Shown here piece by piece: positions 27,873 through 37,600 of a DNA stretch of 50,227 nt (position 1 is its first letter; each line of letters starts with the position of its first letter). The notes under the pieces are model-generated. The model was not told where the DNA came from and searched no databases. It was given only the letters and a program-made list of their open reading frames with translations. The stretch lies in IMG/VR virus record IMGVR_UViG_3300011116_001232, positions 1-50,227 of that record; one strand, 5' to 3'. The stretch is from a virus. Made by a program: the position numbers and the translations under genes.

Positions 27873-28352
27873 TTAGTCCCAAAGATTATTATAGTAAATG
27901 GCGAACAATTTCAATCCTCGTTTTTGGCGTTTCCTGGATTTTTTGTCGGCATCCTCTTTTAGTTGATATTCAAAAGCAAATATGATGTCATCCAACACAC
28001 TTCGCCATTCCTGTTCAGTTAATGATTCTGTATCTGGTCCGAAAATTACATCTGTTAATTCAGAAACAGTTCCATCCTTTCCATCTTTGTGAAATCGAAT
28101 ACTGGTGCCATGAAAGTTGTTTCGCATCTTTTTCAAAGGAGGTAATATTTTACGGGCAATATACCATGCCACATTCCAAGGATCAGTTTCATTATACCCC
28201 CATACAATTTCCTGGATAAAATATTTTATACGGTGAAAAAAGGGTTTCCCATACCAATTCCACAAACGGTTAAGAAATCCTATCTCAACAATCTTGATGT
28301 TGTTCCGGTCCAGCATGTCTTTTATTTTTTGTTCGATTTCTGCCTGGTTCAT
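27873..28352 (-). CDS. Conserved phage hypothetical protein
   Basis: 159 residues from the ATG at 28352, overlapping the preceding stop as ATGA. The pattern LWNWYGKPFFHRIKYFIQEIVWGYNETDPWNVAWYIARKILPPLKKMR and later WRSVLDDIIFAFEYQ is known from a widespread group of phage proteins without assigned function. Highly aromatic and basic. Confidence 0.75.
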   Translation of the reverse strand: MNQAEIEQKIKDMLDRNNIKIVEIGFLNRLWNWYGKPFFHRIKYFIQEIVWGYNETDPWNVAWYIARKILPPLKKMRNNFHGTSIRFHKDGKDGTVSELTDVIFGPDTESLTEQEWRSVLDDIIFAFEYQLKEDADKKSRKRQKRGLKLFAIYYNNLWD

Positions 28353-28525
28353 TTTCTTTTGCGATGTTTGACCTTTTTCCAAATCTTTCCGTGCTTATCC
28401 AACTCAACGCTCCAAAGCATAAGTTTATTATAAATTGGATAACCAAAACCATCCCCCCAACGCATGATGGTACGGCTGATCATATCTCCTATGTGATACA
28501 GGATCGTGCTAACAACCAACTTCAT
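28349..28525 (-). CDS. Hypothetical small basic protein
   Basis: 58 residues (MKLVVSTILYHIGDMISRTIMRWGDGFGYPIYNKLMLWSVE...), ending in a Lys/Arg-rich tail. Similar small proteins (LYxxGDxxSRxMxRxGxGYxxYNxLMxWSxxLD) accompany the family of the next gene in other phages, from memory. ATGA-coupled to it. Confidence 0.65.
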   Translation of the reverse strand: MKLVVSTILYHIGDMISRTIMRWGDGFGYPIYNKLMLWSVELDKHGKIWKKVKHRKRK

Positions 28526-28555
28526 TTTTATTTCCAGATGATACTGGAAAGAAGA

Positions 28556-28753
28556 TTATTTGTTAAAAACACTGACCAGCTTGGTCTTGATGTCGTTGGT
28601 GTACTTGTGCAGGAACTTGTCGATTGCTGCATTGGCTGCATCAACTCCCTGTGTCTTTTCAATCGTCACTATTTGATCATGATCCAAGGTGACGCTGATT
28701 GAATCAGTTTTTGTTCCGTCTTTGATAAATCCAGTATCCAATGTTATTTTCAT
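28556..28753 (-). CDS. Hypothetical small protein
   Basis: 65 residues from the ATG at 28753 (MKITLDTGFIKDGTKTDSISVTLDHDQ...), alpha/beta. TGTAAGTA, a variant late octamer, is 5 nt before this ATG, which supports the start over the frame opening at 28771. Confidence 0.6.
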   Translation of the reverse strand: MKITLDTGFIKDGTKTDSISVTLDHDQIVTIEKTQGVDAANAAIDKFLHKYTNDIKTKLVSVFNK

Positions 28754-28806
28754 AATATTACTTACAAACAACTTTTAAAAAGCTAGTCTATTTAATATAT
28801 AATATT

Positions 28807-28896
28807 ATGAGTTGTAAATGTTGTGTTGGAATCAAGCTTAAGTGGTTGATTCCGTTTGTTTTACTAATTGCTGCAGTTTATTATTTTGCCAAGTAA
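28807..28896 (+). CDS. Tiny Cys-rich membrane peptide
   Basis: 29 residues (MSCKCCVGIKLKWLIPFVLLIAAVYYFAK) with CKCC and one membrane helix, on the + strand. It overlaps the convergent gene by 16 nt. Plausible but unproven. Confidence 0.35.
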   Translation: MSCKCCVGIKLKWLIPFVLLIAAVYYFAK

Positions 28897-29135
28897 TTGG
28901 CATGATCTTGCAGGGCATACTGAGCATCCCTTATCATTTCTGGTAGGGGATTCAGTATCTCGTTATTCTCTTCATCCAATATGAGATATAGTTTCACCTC
29001 GGCTTCATTTAATCCAACCTTAACATCTCCGTATGCAAAATAATTTTCATCATTGAATTTGAAAGAAGCTTTTAGTTCTTCGAAACTTTTGGGTTCTTTT
29101 GTTTCAACCTCATTCACCAACATTTGCCAATTCAT
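28881..29135 (-). CDS. Hypothetical acidic protein
   Basis: 84 residues (MNWQMLVNEVETKEPKSFEELKASFKFND...), acidic, with a strand-rich middle (VKVGLNEAEVKLYLILDEE). TGATG overlap with the preceding gene. Unknown family. Confidence 0.6.
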   Translation of the reverse strand: MNWQMLVNEVETKEPKSFEELKASFKFNDENYFAYGDVKVGLNEAEVKLYLILDEENNEILNPLPEMIRDAQYALQDHANYLAK

Positions 29136-29491
29136 CAGTCGCCTCTGTCATCTTCCCAATTAAATTCTTTTTCCGGTCTGCCTTTTTCAAAATGTCCAGC
29201 TTCTATTCCTCTTTCATTAGCGTCATCCCGAAGTGCTTCTTTGGCTTTGATGATGATACCTTCATCTGGATATTCTATTTTTTGACCTATATTTTTAGGT
29301 TTGGTTTCATCTCGGTCATAAATGTCCCATATTTCCACATCCCAATTATCCCAGTTCGTATCTTCTGTATCATAATCAACACTACCCACAACAATGTAAC
29401 GAAATCCCAAATAACGAAAAGGAACGGTTAAACCATCGTGATGATAATCACTTTCATTCAGAATGTGTTTTACCAAATCATCAAACTTCAT
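29135..29491 (-). CDS. Hypothetical acidic protein
   Basis: 118 residues, unusually rich in Asp/Trp/Tyr (DTEDTNWDNWDVEIWDIYDRDE) and acidic overall. Coupled on both sides (ATGA with the 29649 gene, TGATG with 28881). Unknown family. Confidence 0.6.
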   Translation of the reverse strand: MKFDDLVKHILNESDYHHDGLTVPFRYLGFRYIVVGSVDYDTEDTNWDNWDVEIWDIYDRDETKPKNIGQKIEYPDEGIIIKAKEALRDDANERGIEAGHFEKGRPEKEFNWEDDRGD

Positions 29492-29649
29492 TTTTTATCA
29501 AACTCCTTTTGCGCAACAAGTTTGTTGTATTGATTCATAACTTGTTGAAAGTATTGGCATTCCAGTTGACCGCCCAATCTTTTAATCACTTCTTCACACT
29601 CTTTCAAGTTCATGATATTAACTTTTTTCTTTTTCTTCTTTTCGGCCAT
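29488..29649 (-). CDS. Hypothetical small basic protein
   Basis: 53 residues: a poly-Lys start (MAEKKKKKKVN) and a helical part (NLKECEEVIKRLGGQLECQYFQQVM...). A late octamer lies 5 nt before the ATG. First gene of the 29649-28881 operon. Confidence 0.6.
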   Translation of the reverse strand: MAEKKKKKKVNIMNLKECEEVIKRLGGQLECQYFQQVMNQYNKLVAQKEFDKK

Positions 29650-29654
29650 ATAGT

Positions 29655-29662
29655 TATTTAAT
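29655..29662 (-). promoter_or_regulatory. Late promoter octamer ATTAAATA
   Basis: Minus strand ATTAAATA, then ACTAT and the ATG at 29649. Confidence 0.6.
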
Positions 29663-29738
29663 CTTTCTTGTCAAAATAAATACATCGCAACCGACCATGA
29701 TATGGTCTGTGATCACACTCCACAGAAATATTTATATA

Positions 29739-29879
29739 TTATTTTTCTCGTTCCGTAAGCATCTGATCTGCAATCTTATATGCTTCAGCACAAGCACCTT
29801 CCGCATAACCCTTATCAATAATAAGGGCATGTAAACTTAATATTGCAAATATATCCCGCAAATCACTATCATTACTCAT
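29739..29879 (-). CDS. Conserved small phage protein
   Basis: 46 residues (MSNDSDLRDIFAILSLHALIIDKGYAEGACAEAYKIADQMLTEREK in outline). The arrangement D-LRDxFAxxxLxAL...A-x-A-Y-x-I-A-D-x-M-L is known to me from frequent short phage proteins of unknown role. AATAGATA, a diverged octamer, is 5 nt before the ATG. Confidence 0.65.
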   Translation of the reverse strand: MSNDSDLRDIFAILSLHALIIDKGYAEGACAEAYKIADQMLTEREK

Positions 29880-29912
29880 ACAGCTATCTATTACTACCAA
29901 CTAAGATATCAA

Positions 29913-30188
29913 TTATTTTTGTTCGGGGGATTCTATCGGAGCTTGTGGAGCAAGTTGCTTGGCAGTATTGATTGCATCCTGCAGATTCTTTATGGATTGA
30001 TTTATTTCACCACTGTTCAGTTCCACCTGCACTCCTTTTAAACGACCCAGTTCAACAAGAACAGCCCCTTCCAAGTGACCAAGAGCTTTGCCAAACTGAA
30101 GCATCTTTTGTGCTATTGCATCTGATTCATTCAGTACTCTACGACTGGATTCATATTTTGAAAACATATCCCGATCAGCTGTTCGCAT
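29913..30188 (-). CDS. Hypothetical late protein
   Basis: 91 residues, helical (ALGHLEGAVLVELGRLKGVQVELNSGEINQSIKNLQDAINTAKQ), with a Pro-rich end (APQAPIESPEQ). Exact TATAAATA 5 nt before the ATG. Unknown family, probably a virion accessory. Confidence 0.6.
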   Translation of the reverse strand: MRTADRDMFSKYESSRRVLNESDAIAQKMLQFGKALGHLEGAVLVELGRLKGVQVELNSGEINQSIKNLQDAINTAKQLAPQAPIESPEQK

Positions 30189-30193
30189 ACTGT

Positions 30194-30201
30194 TATTTAT
30201 A
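30194..30201 (-). promoter_or_regulatory. Late promoter octamer TATAAATA
   Basis: Exact TATAAATA on the minus strand, then ACAGT and the ATG at 30188. Confidence 0.75.
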
Positions 30202-30205
30202 CAAA

Positions 30206-30499
30206 TTACAAAGTAATATTCAATTTCACGTTCAATACATAAACCTTGTTGGCTTGCACCTCATCTGGATCATTCAAGGTTACCCGCTTCTTTTCACTGA
30301 AATTGTAACTTTTTCCATCAGTAAGATCCACAATGTCGTGATCAAAACTGTTTTTTCCAGGCGTATACATTTTCATATAAATGGCGTGATTGCCTCTTTG
30401 TAAGCTTTCATGATCAAAAAAACTAAAAACTTCCCCGGTTTTCACCTTGCTGAATTCCACCATGCTTTCCTTTTCTTTGGTCTGGATTGTGTATTTCAT
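30206..30499 (-). CDS. Hypothetical protein
   Basis: 97 residues from the ATG at 30499 (MKYTIQTKEKESMVEFSKVKTGEVFSF...), with AAGGT 9 nt upstream; the frame is open to a TTG at 30535. Beta-rich (GNHAIYMKMYTPGKNSFDHDIVDLTDGKSYNFSEKKRVTL), like small phage single-domain proteins. Unknown family. Confidence 0.6.
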   Translation of the reverse strand: MKYTIQTKEKESMVEFSKVKTGEVFSFFDHESLQRGNHAIYMKMYTPGKNSFDHDIVDLTDGKSYNFSEKKRVTLNDPDEVQANKVYVLNVKLNITL

Positions 30500-30535
30500 G
30501 AATGAATACCTTATATCATCCAAAACCTTTTTCAA

Positions 30536-30775
30536 CTATTTTGCTTCAACTTGTTTTAATTTTATATAATAATCAGGCCGTTCCCAAAGATGATCCATTG
30601 CGATAAGTCGGGCAGTCTTGGGACATTTGGTATGTTCCATTTCAACAAGTTTGCCTCGTTCCAATTCTTTCATTATCTGTTGCACACTCACGCCATGTTT
30701 GTCAGCAACCTGCTGTTCTGTTTTTCCAGAAGCTAAACCGCTCAATAAACCTTCAATCAATTGATTGTATCGCAT
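30536..30775 (-). CDS. DUF5661-like protein with HTH-like start
   Basis: 79 residues. Residues 17-40 (KTEQQVADKHGVSVQQIMKELERGK) look like a helix-turn-helix, and the end EMEHTKCPKTARLIAMDHLWERPDYYIKLKQV matches the DUF5661 pattern found in T4-like phages (EHTxxxxxAxxIAxDHLxExPxYYxxLKK). Function unknown. Late octamer 5 nt before the ATG. Confidence 0.75.
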   Translation of the reverse strand: MRYNQLIEGLLSGLASGKTEQQVADKHGVSVQQIMKELERGKLVEMEHTKCPKTARLIAMDHLWERPDYYIKLKQVEAK

Positions 30776-30780
30776 ATTGT

Positions 30781-30788
30781 TATTTATT
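30781..30788 (-). promoter_or_regulatory. Late promoter octamer AATAAATA
   Basis: Minus strand AATAAATA, then ACAAT and the ATG at 30775. Confidence 0.6.
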
Positions 30789-30798
30789 AAATAAATTT

Positions 30799-30870
30799 AT
30801 GGATCTGGTGACTTTTCTGCTTTGCACCGGTGTTTTATTTTATATATTAAGTGTGGTTGTTCGTTACTGA
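30799..30870 (+). CDS. Tiny membrane peptide
   Basis: 23 residues (MDLVTFLLCTGVLFYILSVVVRY), one hydrophobic helix, + strand. It overlaps the convergent membrane gene by 7 nt. Low support. Confidence 0.3.
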   Translation: MDLVTFLLCTGVLFYILSVVVRY

Positions 30871-31142
30871 CCATTCAGATACTTTTCAATCTTTGTTTTC
30901 AGTTCTGCATTTTCCTTTAACCGTTTGCGCCGTTCCAAACTTGTAATGAACAAACCCACACTGATAGGAAAGAATATTCTCAAGAAGAATTGAAGATGAT
31001 CTTCTGATGTAAGCATATTAAAGTAAGTGGTGTATAATTCGGCCATTCCCCATATTGTATAAAGCATGGCTGGTATGAACAGCATGAAAAAAGCTTTGTT
31101 CCAGCTTTTCATATTTTTAAAATATTCAATTAACCTGTTCAT
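30864..31142 (-). CDS. Membrane protein
   Basis: 92 residues with two transmembrane helices (about 18-36 AFFMLFIPAMLYTIWGMAEL and 50-66 FFLRIFFPISVGLFITSL), followed by a basic coiled end (ERRKRLKENAELKTKIEKYLNG). An early-type promoter element precedes it. It could belong to lysis or superinfection functions, but there is no diagnostic motif. Confidence 0.6.
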   Translation of the reverse strand: MNRLIEYFKNMKSWNKAFFMLFIPAMLYTIWGMAELYTTYFNMLTSEDHLQFFLRIFFPISVGLFITSLERRKRLKENAELKTKIEKYLNGQ

Positions 31143-31146
31143 TCCA

Positions 31147-31166
31147 AATTATTTAACAAATGTTGA
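31147..31166 (-). promoter_or_regulatory. Variant early promoter element
   Basis: Minus strand TCAACATTTGTTAAATAATT just before the 31142 start, the only early-type element found in the late region. Confidence 0.5.
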
Positions 31167-31181
31167 TTTTGATGATTATGT

Positions 31182-31189
31182 TTTAAATA
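31182..31189 (+). promoter_or_regulatory. Late promoter octamer TTTAAATA (+ strand)
   Basis: TTTAAATA followed by AAAAAT and the ATG of the lipoprotein gene at 31196, the same arrangement as for minus-strand late genes. Confidence 0.5.
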
Positions 31190-31195
31190 AAAAAT

Positions 31196-31360
31196 ATGAA
31201 GAAACTTGTGTTTTGTTTAGTTTTGACTGGATGTGCAGGCGATAACAGTTATGTGGTTCATGATCCTGAAAAAAACACCAGTGAATATAATCTAATGGAC
31301 AGCCCAGATGGTATGCAGGATCCTAATCTAAGAGCAAAGACTGTTATTTTTAAATATTAA
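31196..31360 (+). CDS. Small lipoprotein
   Basis: 54 residues. MKKLVFCLVLTGC is a lipoprotein signal with lipobox LTGC (C13). The mature part is short, acidic and unstructured (AGDNSYVVHDPEKNTSEYNLMDSPDG...). It sits on the + strand between minus-strand late genes, with a membrane protein directly downstream. A small lipoprotein next to a membrane protein in a late region is compatible with an outer spanin, but no second membrane-anchor or proline-rich signature supports this. Confidence 0.6.
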   Translation: MKKLVFCLVLTGCAGDNSYVVHDPEKNTSEYNLMDSPDGMQDPNLRAKTVIFKY

Positions 31361-31377
31361 TTTATATAAAATATATT

Positions 31378-31560
31378 ATGCCATTCAATTTTTTAAACAA
31401 AGATAAATGCACAAGAGATTACTATTATCAAGTAACTGATATTTGGCACAGATTAGGTAATGATCATCCTATAAAACAAGTACTTACGTCTTTAATATTT
31501 CTGGGAACACTTGGGTTGATAATTCATTTAATTATAAAACTTTTTGTTAATGATTTATAA
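31378..31560 (+). CDS. Small membrane protein
   Basis: 60 residues: a polar start (MPFNFLNKDKCTRDYYYQVTDIWHRLGND) and a C-terminal membrane helix (VLTSLIFLGTLGLIIHLIIKLFV). 17 nt downstream of the lipoprotein gene and probably cotranscribed. Confidence 0.55.
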   Translation: MPFNFLNKDKCTRDYYYQVTDIWHRLGNDHPIKQVLTSLIFLGTLGLIIHLIIKLFVNDL

Positions 31561-31692
31561 TTGAATTATTGGTAGGGTCGTTTAAATTAATAATAGTTCA
31601 CGTTAAATGCTTAGGTGGTTGTTGCCGTGATTGTGAACTAACTCGGTGACCATATCCTAACATACGTTTTGTGGTGTTCGTTGAAACCGCTT

Positions 31693-34600
31693 TTATTTCT
31701 TTAAATTTTTAATTTCCAATTCTAATTGCTCTATACGCTCCAACAAGTTCTTTATCACAGTGCTGTGATAAGGAATAACTTGGTCATAATTCATGACCAA
31801 TGCTGCACTTGCAGGTGAAACAAAACCGTCTGCATCAATCTTCTCTTGAAGATCAATGTTACCTACAACACTAATCATATGATCAAAACCAGACCGCATA
31901 ACTTGTTGTGCAATGTAACCACTCTTTTTGCCGGGGTTTTCCTTATCTTTCCAATTGAAGGTAACAGCAGAAACACCTTTAACAAAATTTAAGGCATCAT
32001 TTAGGGTGATGGGGACAATGTTTTCTTTCAATCTTTCATCAGATGATGCATCGAACTCTGGACATTGAATGCGTGAAGAGCATGTGAGTGAATAAGGATT
32101 AGGCGATGTTCCGGCTGTAGTTCCTGCCCCACTAGAAATCAAATAACCATAAGGTTGAGTAATAGCGGTATTTCTGCTTGAATTGATGCTAACATAACCG
32201 TTCAGAGTGCCGGTACCTATAGCAACACCTGTTCCAACAGATCCTCCACTTACTGGAGATTGAACTAAAAGATTGAGCTGGCCATTGTTGGTATTGATCC
32301 ACATGGCATTGCCTGAACCTCTGCTATGAATATGGGTGTTACCGTCATCATAGATTTGACTGTTATTATTGTTAAAACCAATATAACCGCTCAGTGCATC
32401 ATTATTAGAGACTACAGCTGCATTAGCACCATATACGTTAATGGCACCGTCATTTGTAATTTGCAACAAATTGGCTGTGTAAGCACTATTAATTATTTCT
32501 AGACCACCAGATGAATTCAAACGGAAAAACTTGCTGGGTGTAGTGGCAGAACCATATGTGTTGGTCACAGATGCAAAATCATGATAACCCACTCCGCCTT
32601 TGTTAGCATAACCATTGATTTGAAGTGTGGAGACGTTGGAAGAATTACCCAGCGTCACAACACCTGATATATTGGCAAGGTTTGTAACAGTTAAAACTCC
32701 ACTTGTGATATTACCAGTAGCACTAATATCTCCTGTGGCACTGATGTTACCTACCACTGTTAGTTTTTCATTAGGATAACCTGTGTTGATGCCAACATTA
32801 CCTGCTGTGTTGACCATGAACAGAGTACTATTGAATCCGGTCAAAACGCTGAAATAATTGACGGCACTGGCACCAGAAAGCGTGGTCAATGTCAGTGCTC
32901 CTTGAATGCTTGAATCCTTGTATGATTTGAATCCTTGACCGAAACCAGCACCTCCAGATACATCCAGATCATTACCCAGTATGGAATTTTGTGCCACATA
33001 CAATTTGTCGGTCTTGATTCCTCCTGTCTGTAATTGTTGTATGTATGCTCCTCCCAGATCAATTATACGTATTGAATTCAATCCGGTTGTTTGATCCAAA
33101 ACATATGCGTAACGTCCCTGTATTTGCAAACAATTCAAATAAGTAGTACTACCTGTACTAACCGATAGTATTTGCACAATGAAAGGAGCAACAGGATTAC
33201 TAATATCAATTTTAAATAAAAGTGAAAATCGCATAACATACAAATAATTTCCTTGCAGAACCATCTCACCATTCCAACTGAGTGGAATGGTTGTAATTGT
33301 AGTGGTTGAAACAACATTTAATCTTGTCAGGTCAAGAATTCTTATAGTGTCGCTTATCTCCATGTATGCATAATTTCCTCGAACAGTAAAAGAATAAAAA
33401 TTTCCGGTTGTACCATAAACAGATATTGGAGCCGGTAGATTACCATTTGCCACATCAGAAACGTCCACTCTATATAAATTAAGACTTCCGAAACTAGAGG
33501 TGATGTAATAAGCATAACGGTCCTGCACAAGCAATCCTCGTGGACTGATTCCTGCTGATGAATAATTTATGATCATGCGAGGATTGGCCGGGTTGCTGAT
33601 GTTCCACACTGTGAATCGTCCTGCACTTGGACCGCTACTATTTGAACCTAATATGTATGCATAGTTTCCTTGCACATAAACATCGGTTGCATTAAAAGTA
33701 CCCCAACCAATTGTGGTAGCACTGATCATGATTGGTGTTCCTGCTGCCAATTTAAATATCAATAATTGGCTGCTAGAGCCGTTGCTTGTCACCACATATG
33801 CATGTTCACCATTCACATACAATCCATAAGGATTGGTTCCAGCTCCCGCACTGACTGTGCTCAACGTACTGGTGTATGAAACGTCAAAAACCTGCAATGA
33901 ACCGCTTGTGTAATTAAGAACATATGCATAATTGCTTTGAACTTTAAGATTGGAAGGCGCTGTCATGGTTCTTGCTGATGCAACACGCACCATGGTTCCT
34001 CGCACATCCAGCGGGGCAATTGGATCAAAAGTCGCGAATCCGGCATTACCTCTCACAGGATCCACGAACATGCCGCTAATGGATGACAACGAAGTGAATG
34101 ACCCGGTATAGGCAAAATCTAGTGGACCTGCATACAATGAACGAATGCTTGTGTTAGCATTTCTATCAATGCTTATGGCAGGTACTCCTGCATTAGGAGA
34201 GAATTGTGCGCTGATTCCAAAAGCATTGGTCGTTTCATTATAAGACATGTACATGCCACTGAAACCTTGATTGCCACTAGCAGTATCATATTCACCTATT
34301 CTCAGTACCGGATTGGTGCCGTCATTGGCAGGAATATGAACCAAGTCTATGAATCTTGCAGATAATGAGAATGAACTGATGCCCACACTGTTGGTAAGTA
34401 ATCCGGTCATATCATCTCCAGACAATTTCACATACTGAGAGCCCAGTGCATAATTGGCACTTATACTTCTCCAATTACTCCATGCAGCAGAATTACTGTT
34501 TGTTGTAGTATAATTAGAATCATACTTTGCTGAATTGGAGTTAAAAGAAGTATAAACTGAAGACCAATTAGCACTATTTGCATTAATCAAACTCATGTCA

Positions 34601-37600
34601 TAAGCAGATAGATATGCAGTACTGTTATAAACTAGATTGGTGTAAGCGGTGTTCCAGTTTGCACTATTTTGAGTTATGGCTGTGCTGTTAAATCCAGATA
34701 GATATGCAGTACTATTATAAATCAGATTTGTATAAGCATTGTTCCAGTTTGCACTATTTGCATTTGTGGTGGTCCAATTACTGTTCCATTGATTACTATT
34801 ACCGTTAGCTACAGTTATAATATTATTGCTGCTAATTGCACCATTAACTGTAAGTTTATTATAAGGTTCATCGGTAATAGTGCCTTGAAAGCTCAAATCA
34901 TTGGCATTTCCTAGAGGATAATTGCTTATGAATCTCAAGTTACCGGTGTTTGTGCCTGCCCCATATGGTACTAAGAAGATGTAGCCTGATGTACCGGGTG
35001 TAATAGTGATAGGATTAGCAGTTAAAGCTTGATTAACTGTGGGTATAATGTCTGAAGGTGTTGCGGCAACAGTAGCAATTGCTATTGTATTTGCAAGTAA
35101 AGGGTTACTGGATGTTCCATATAAAAATCCTATAGAAGAAGGACCATTATTGGAACGATCCACTATAAAGCTTGCTAATGATGATATAATAATTGTTGTA
35201 TTCTGTGTAGAATAAATAGGAATAGTATAATATTCATTGTTTGCAATTGCAGTTGCTACACTAGCTGCACCAATAGTATAATTTTGTGATCCCCATCCTG
35301 CTGTTGATACAAAAGCACCAATACCTGCAGATCTTGTCATAAGACCTGCTGCAATTGATGTAACGCCAAGAGAAGGAGAAGCTGTAGAAGCTGAACTATT
35401 AATCAAAGAAAAGAAATTATATCCGATTAAATCTTGATTATTTGCTATTGTTGTGACCGGTGTTCCTATACCTACGTTACCTACGCGTGTTATAACAAAA
35501 TTTTTTGAATTATTAGTTTCTAAAAAAAGATTATAATTATCATTAGTACCAATATTAATATCATTCGCTTTTGTATTACCGCCGTCTAATATCCAATTGG
35601 CACTATTTGATTGGGTAGTTGAATAATTACTATTCCAATTATTACTGTCACCCCCATCAGCATAAACTATGCCCGTTGCGCTTGTATTACCTACAACAGT
35701 TAATCCATTAGTGTTATTATCTGTACCAATACCAACATTACTTGGGAAGAAAATACCACCGGATGCACTTACTAGGAATTGATCAGTTCTAGTAGTAGAA
35801 ATTACATTAGTATTTGTTGATCCTTTCCATATCCACGTTCTATCATGAGCTGCTTCTGCATAACTACCGGCTGCATGTGAGGTTGCTCCTCTAGCTGTTG
35901 TACTGGAACCTTCCGCATGGCTGCGGGTACCTGATGCTATGCAACTATCACCCTCTGCATGGCTAGCATATCCTGTCGCTCTTGTGGACTCTCCCTCAGC
36001 ATGTGCATAATTGTCTGTTGCTTGGGTTCTGTTTCCTTCTGCATGTGACATTAATCCTGAAGCTATTGTCAAATATCCTTCTGCATGGCTGTAGTTACCA
36101 GAAGCTAATGTACTTAAACCTTCTGCAAAACTATAAAGACCTGTGGCCGATCCTGCTCCAAATGAAGTTTTGATACTATTACCCGAAAGGGTATCTGAAG
36201 TTAATAACAATTTGCTGCTATTGTTTATCTCTAGTGTGAGATTATAATTATCATTGGTACCGATAGAAATATTAGCACCCTTGGTGTTTCCTCCGTCCAA
36301 TATATAATTTCCGCTGTTGGTGTTTACAGTGCTGTAAACACTGTTCCAGTTTGCACTATTTTGAGTTATGGCCGTGCTATTGAATCCAGAAAGATAAGAC
36401 GCACTGTTATAAACGAGATTGGTATAAGCATTGTTCCACTGATTACTATTACCGCCAGAAGCAAACATAGTACCAGAAGCACTAAGACTACCGGTTACAG
36501 TTAGACTATTATTATTAACTTCTAAAATATTAACACGATTTGTATCGCCGCCTCCTGCACCAACCACAAACAATGCATTATTGTTTGGGTTATTATATTT
36601 TCCTACAACTGCTTGATAAGGTGTGCTGCTGAGTGAAATCAATCCTTCTCCACCCAAAGCCACTGAGTTGTCGCTGTAAACTGCATTATAATCACCCGCA
36701 AACGTACCAGACTTTTTGCCAAGTACTGCTCCGCGATATCCCAAGCCATATGAAAAATCTCCATATACTTCAGAGTTACCCAAGCCTACACACTTAACCA
36801 TTCCTCCGCTCAAGTAATTGTAAGGATCTGCAAAGTACCAAGGTTCCCGTTCAAAGTAAAATCCCGTGGTACCAAATGTGGGGCGATGCACTGTATCTTG
36901 AGTGCCACCATATAACAACCATCCAGCATTTCCTGCAGCACTTATGGGCCAGAATCTATTTTCAAATCCATACGAATCCATCAGATTGCACAATGCAAAC
37001 TCCATGTCTGCTCCACTCACATTGATGACATAAGCATCAAAGTAACCAGTACGAACACCAGTAGGAAATGTGCCTTGTGCAAATGTAGAAATTTTATCTG
37101 ATGTGATGAAACCTGTACCTATTGGAGATGTAGATGGCATGGCAGTGGGTATCCACAGTGTCAGTGGTGAACCAGGTTTGAATCCGGAAAGAATAGATGA
37201 TGTTGAGAAGCGAGCCAATGCATGCTTGGTCATGTTCCGATAACATCCAGTAATACCCACATATTGTGTGCTGGGATTGCTTCCTACCTGACTGGTAATT
37301 AGACTAACACCTGGATTACCACCATTAGTTCGTGATTGCAGATTTACAGCTTGAATACCTTTTTGAGCCGGTACCCAGTTACTACCTGAGCCAATAAAGA
37401 AATCAAACTGAAATGCGGAAAGACTTCCGCCATTTGATGAAACTTGAGTACATTGTGAATTGTAAATAACAGCTGCAAGACCGACAAGACCTGGATTCAA
37501 TGTTACACCCACAACAGAACCGGGAGTTATCAAATTATAATTACCTGCACCGAAAGTAGTATCCAATAAAATAACAACACCAGATACTTTGTCTGTATTG

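Noticed and set aside
31561-31692. Gene or strong RNA between the + strand membrane gene and the giant fibre
   Set aside because: There is an AGTTCAC/GTGAACT pair with a long loop and a 21-codon minus-strand ORF, but neither is convincing; left as unassigned intergenic DNA.
35830-36170. Regular DNA repeats that could look like a CRISPR array
   Set aside because: The period of about 14 codons keeps the reading frame and encodes YadA-like SHAEG repeats; there are no constant repeat/spacer units.
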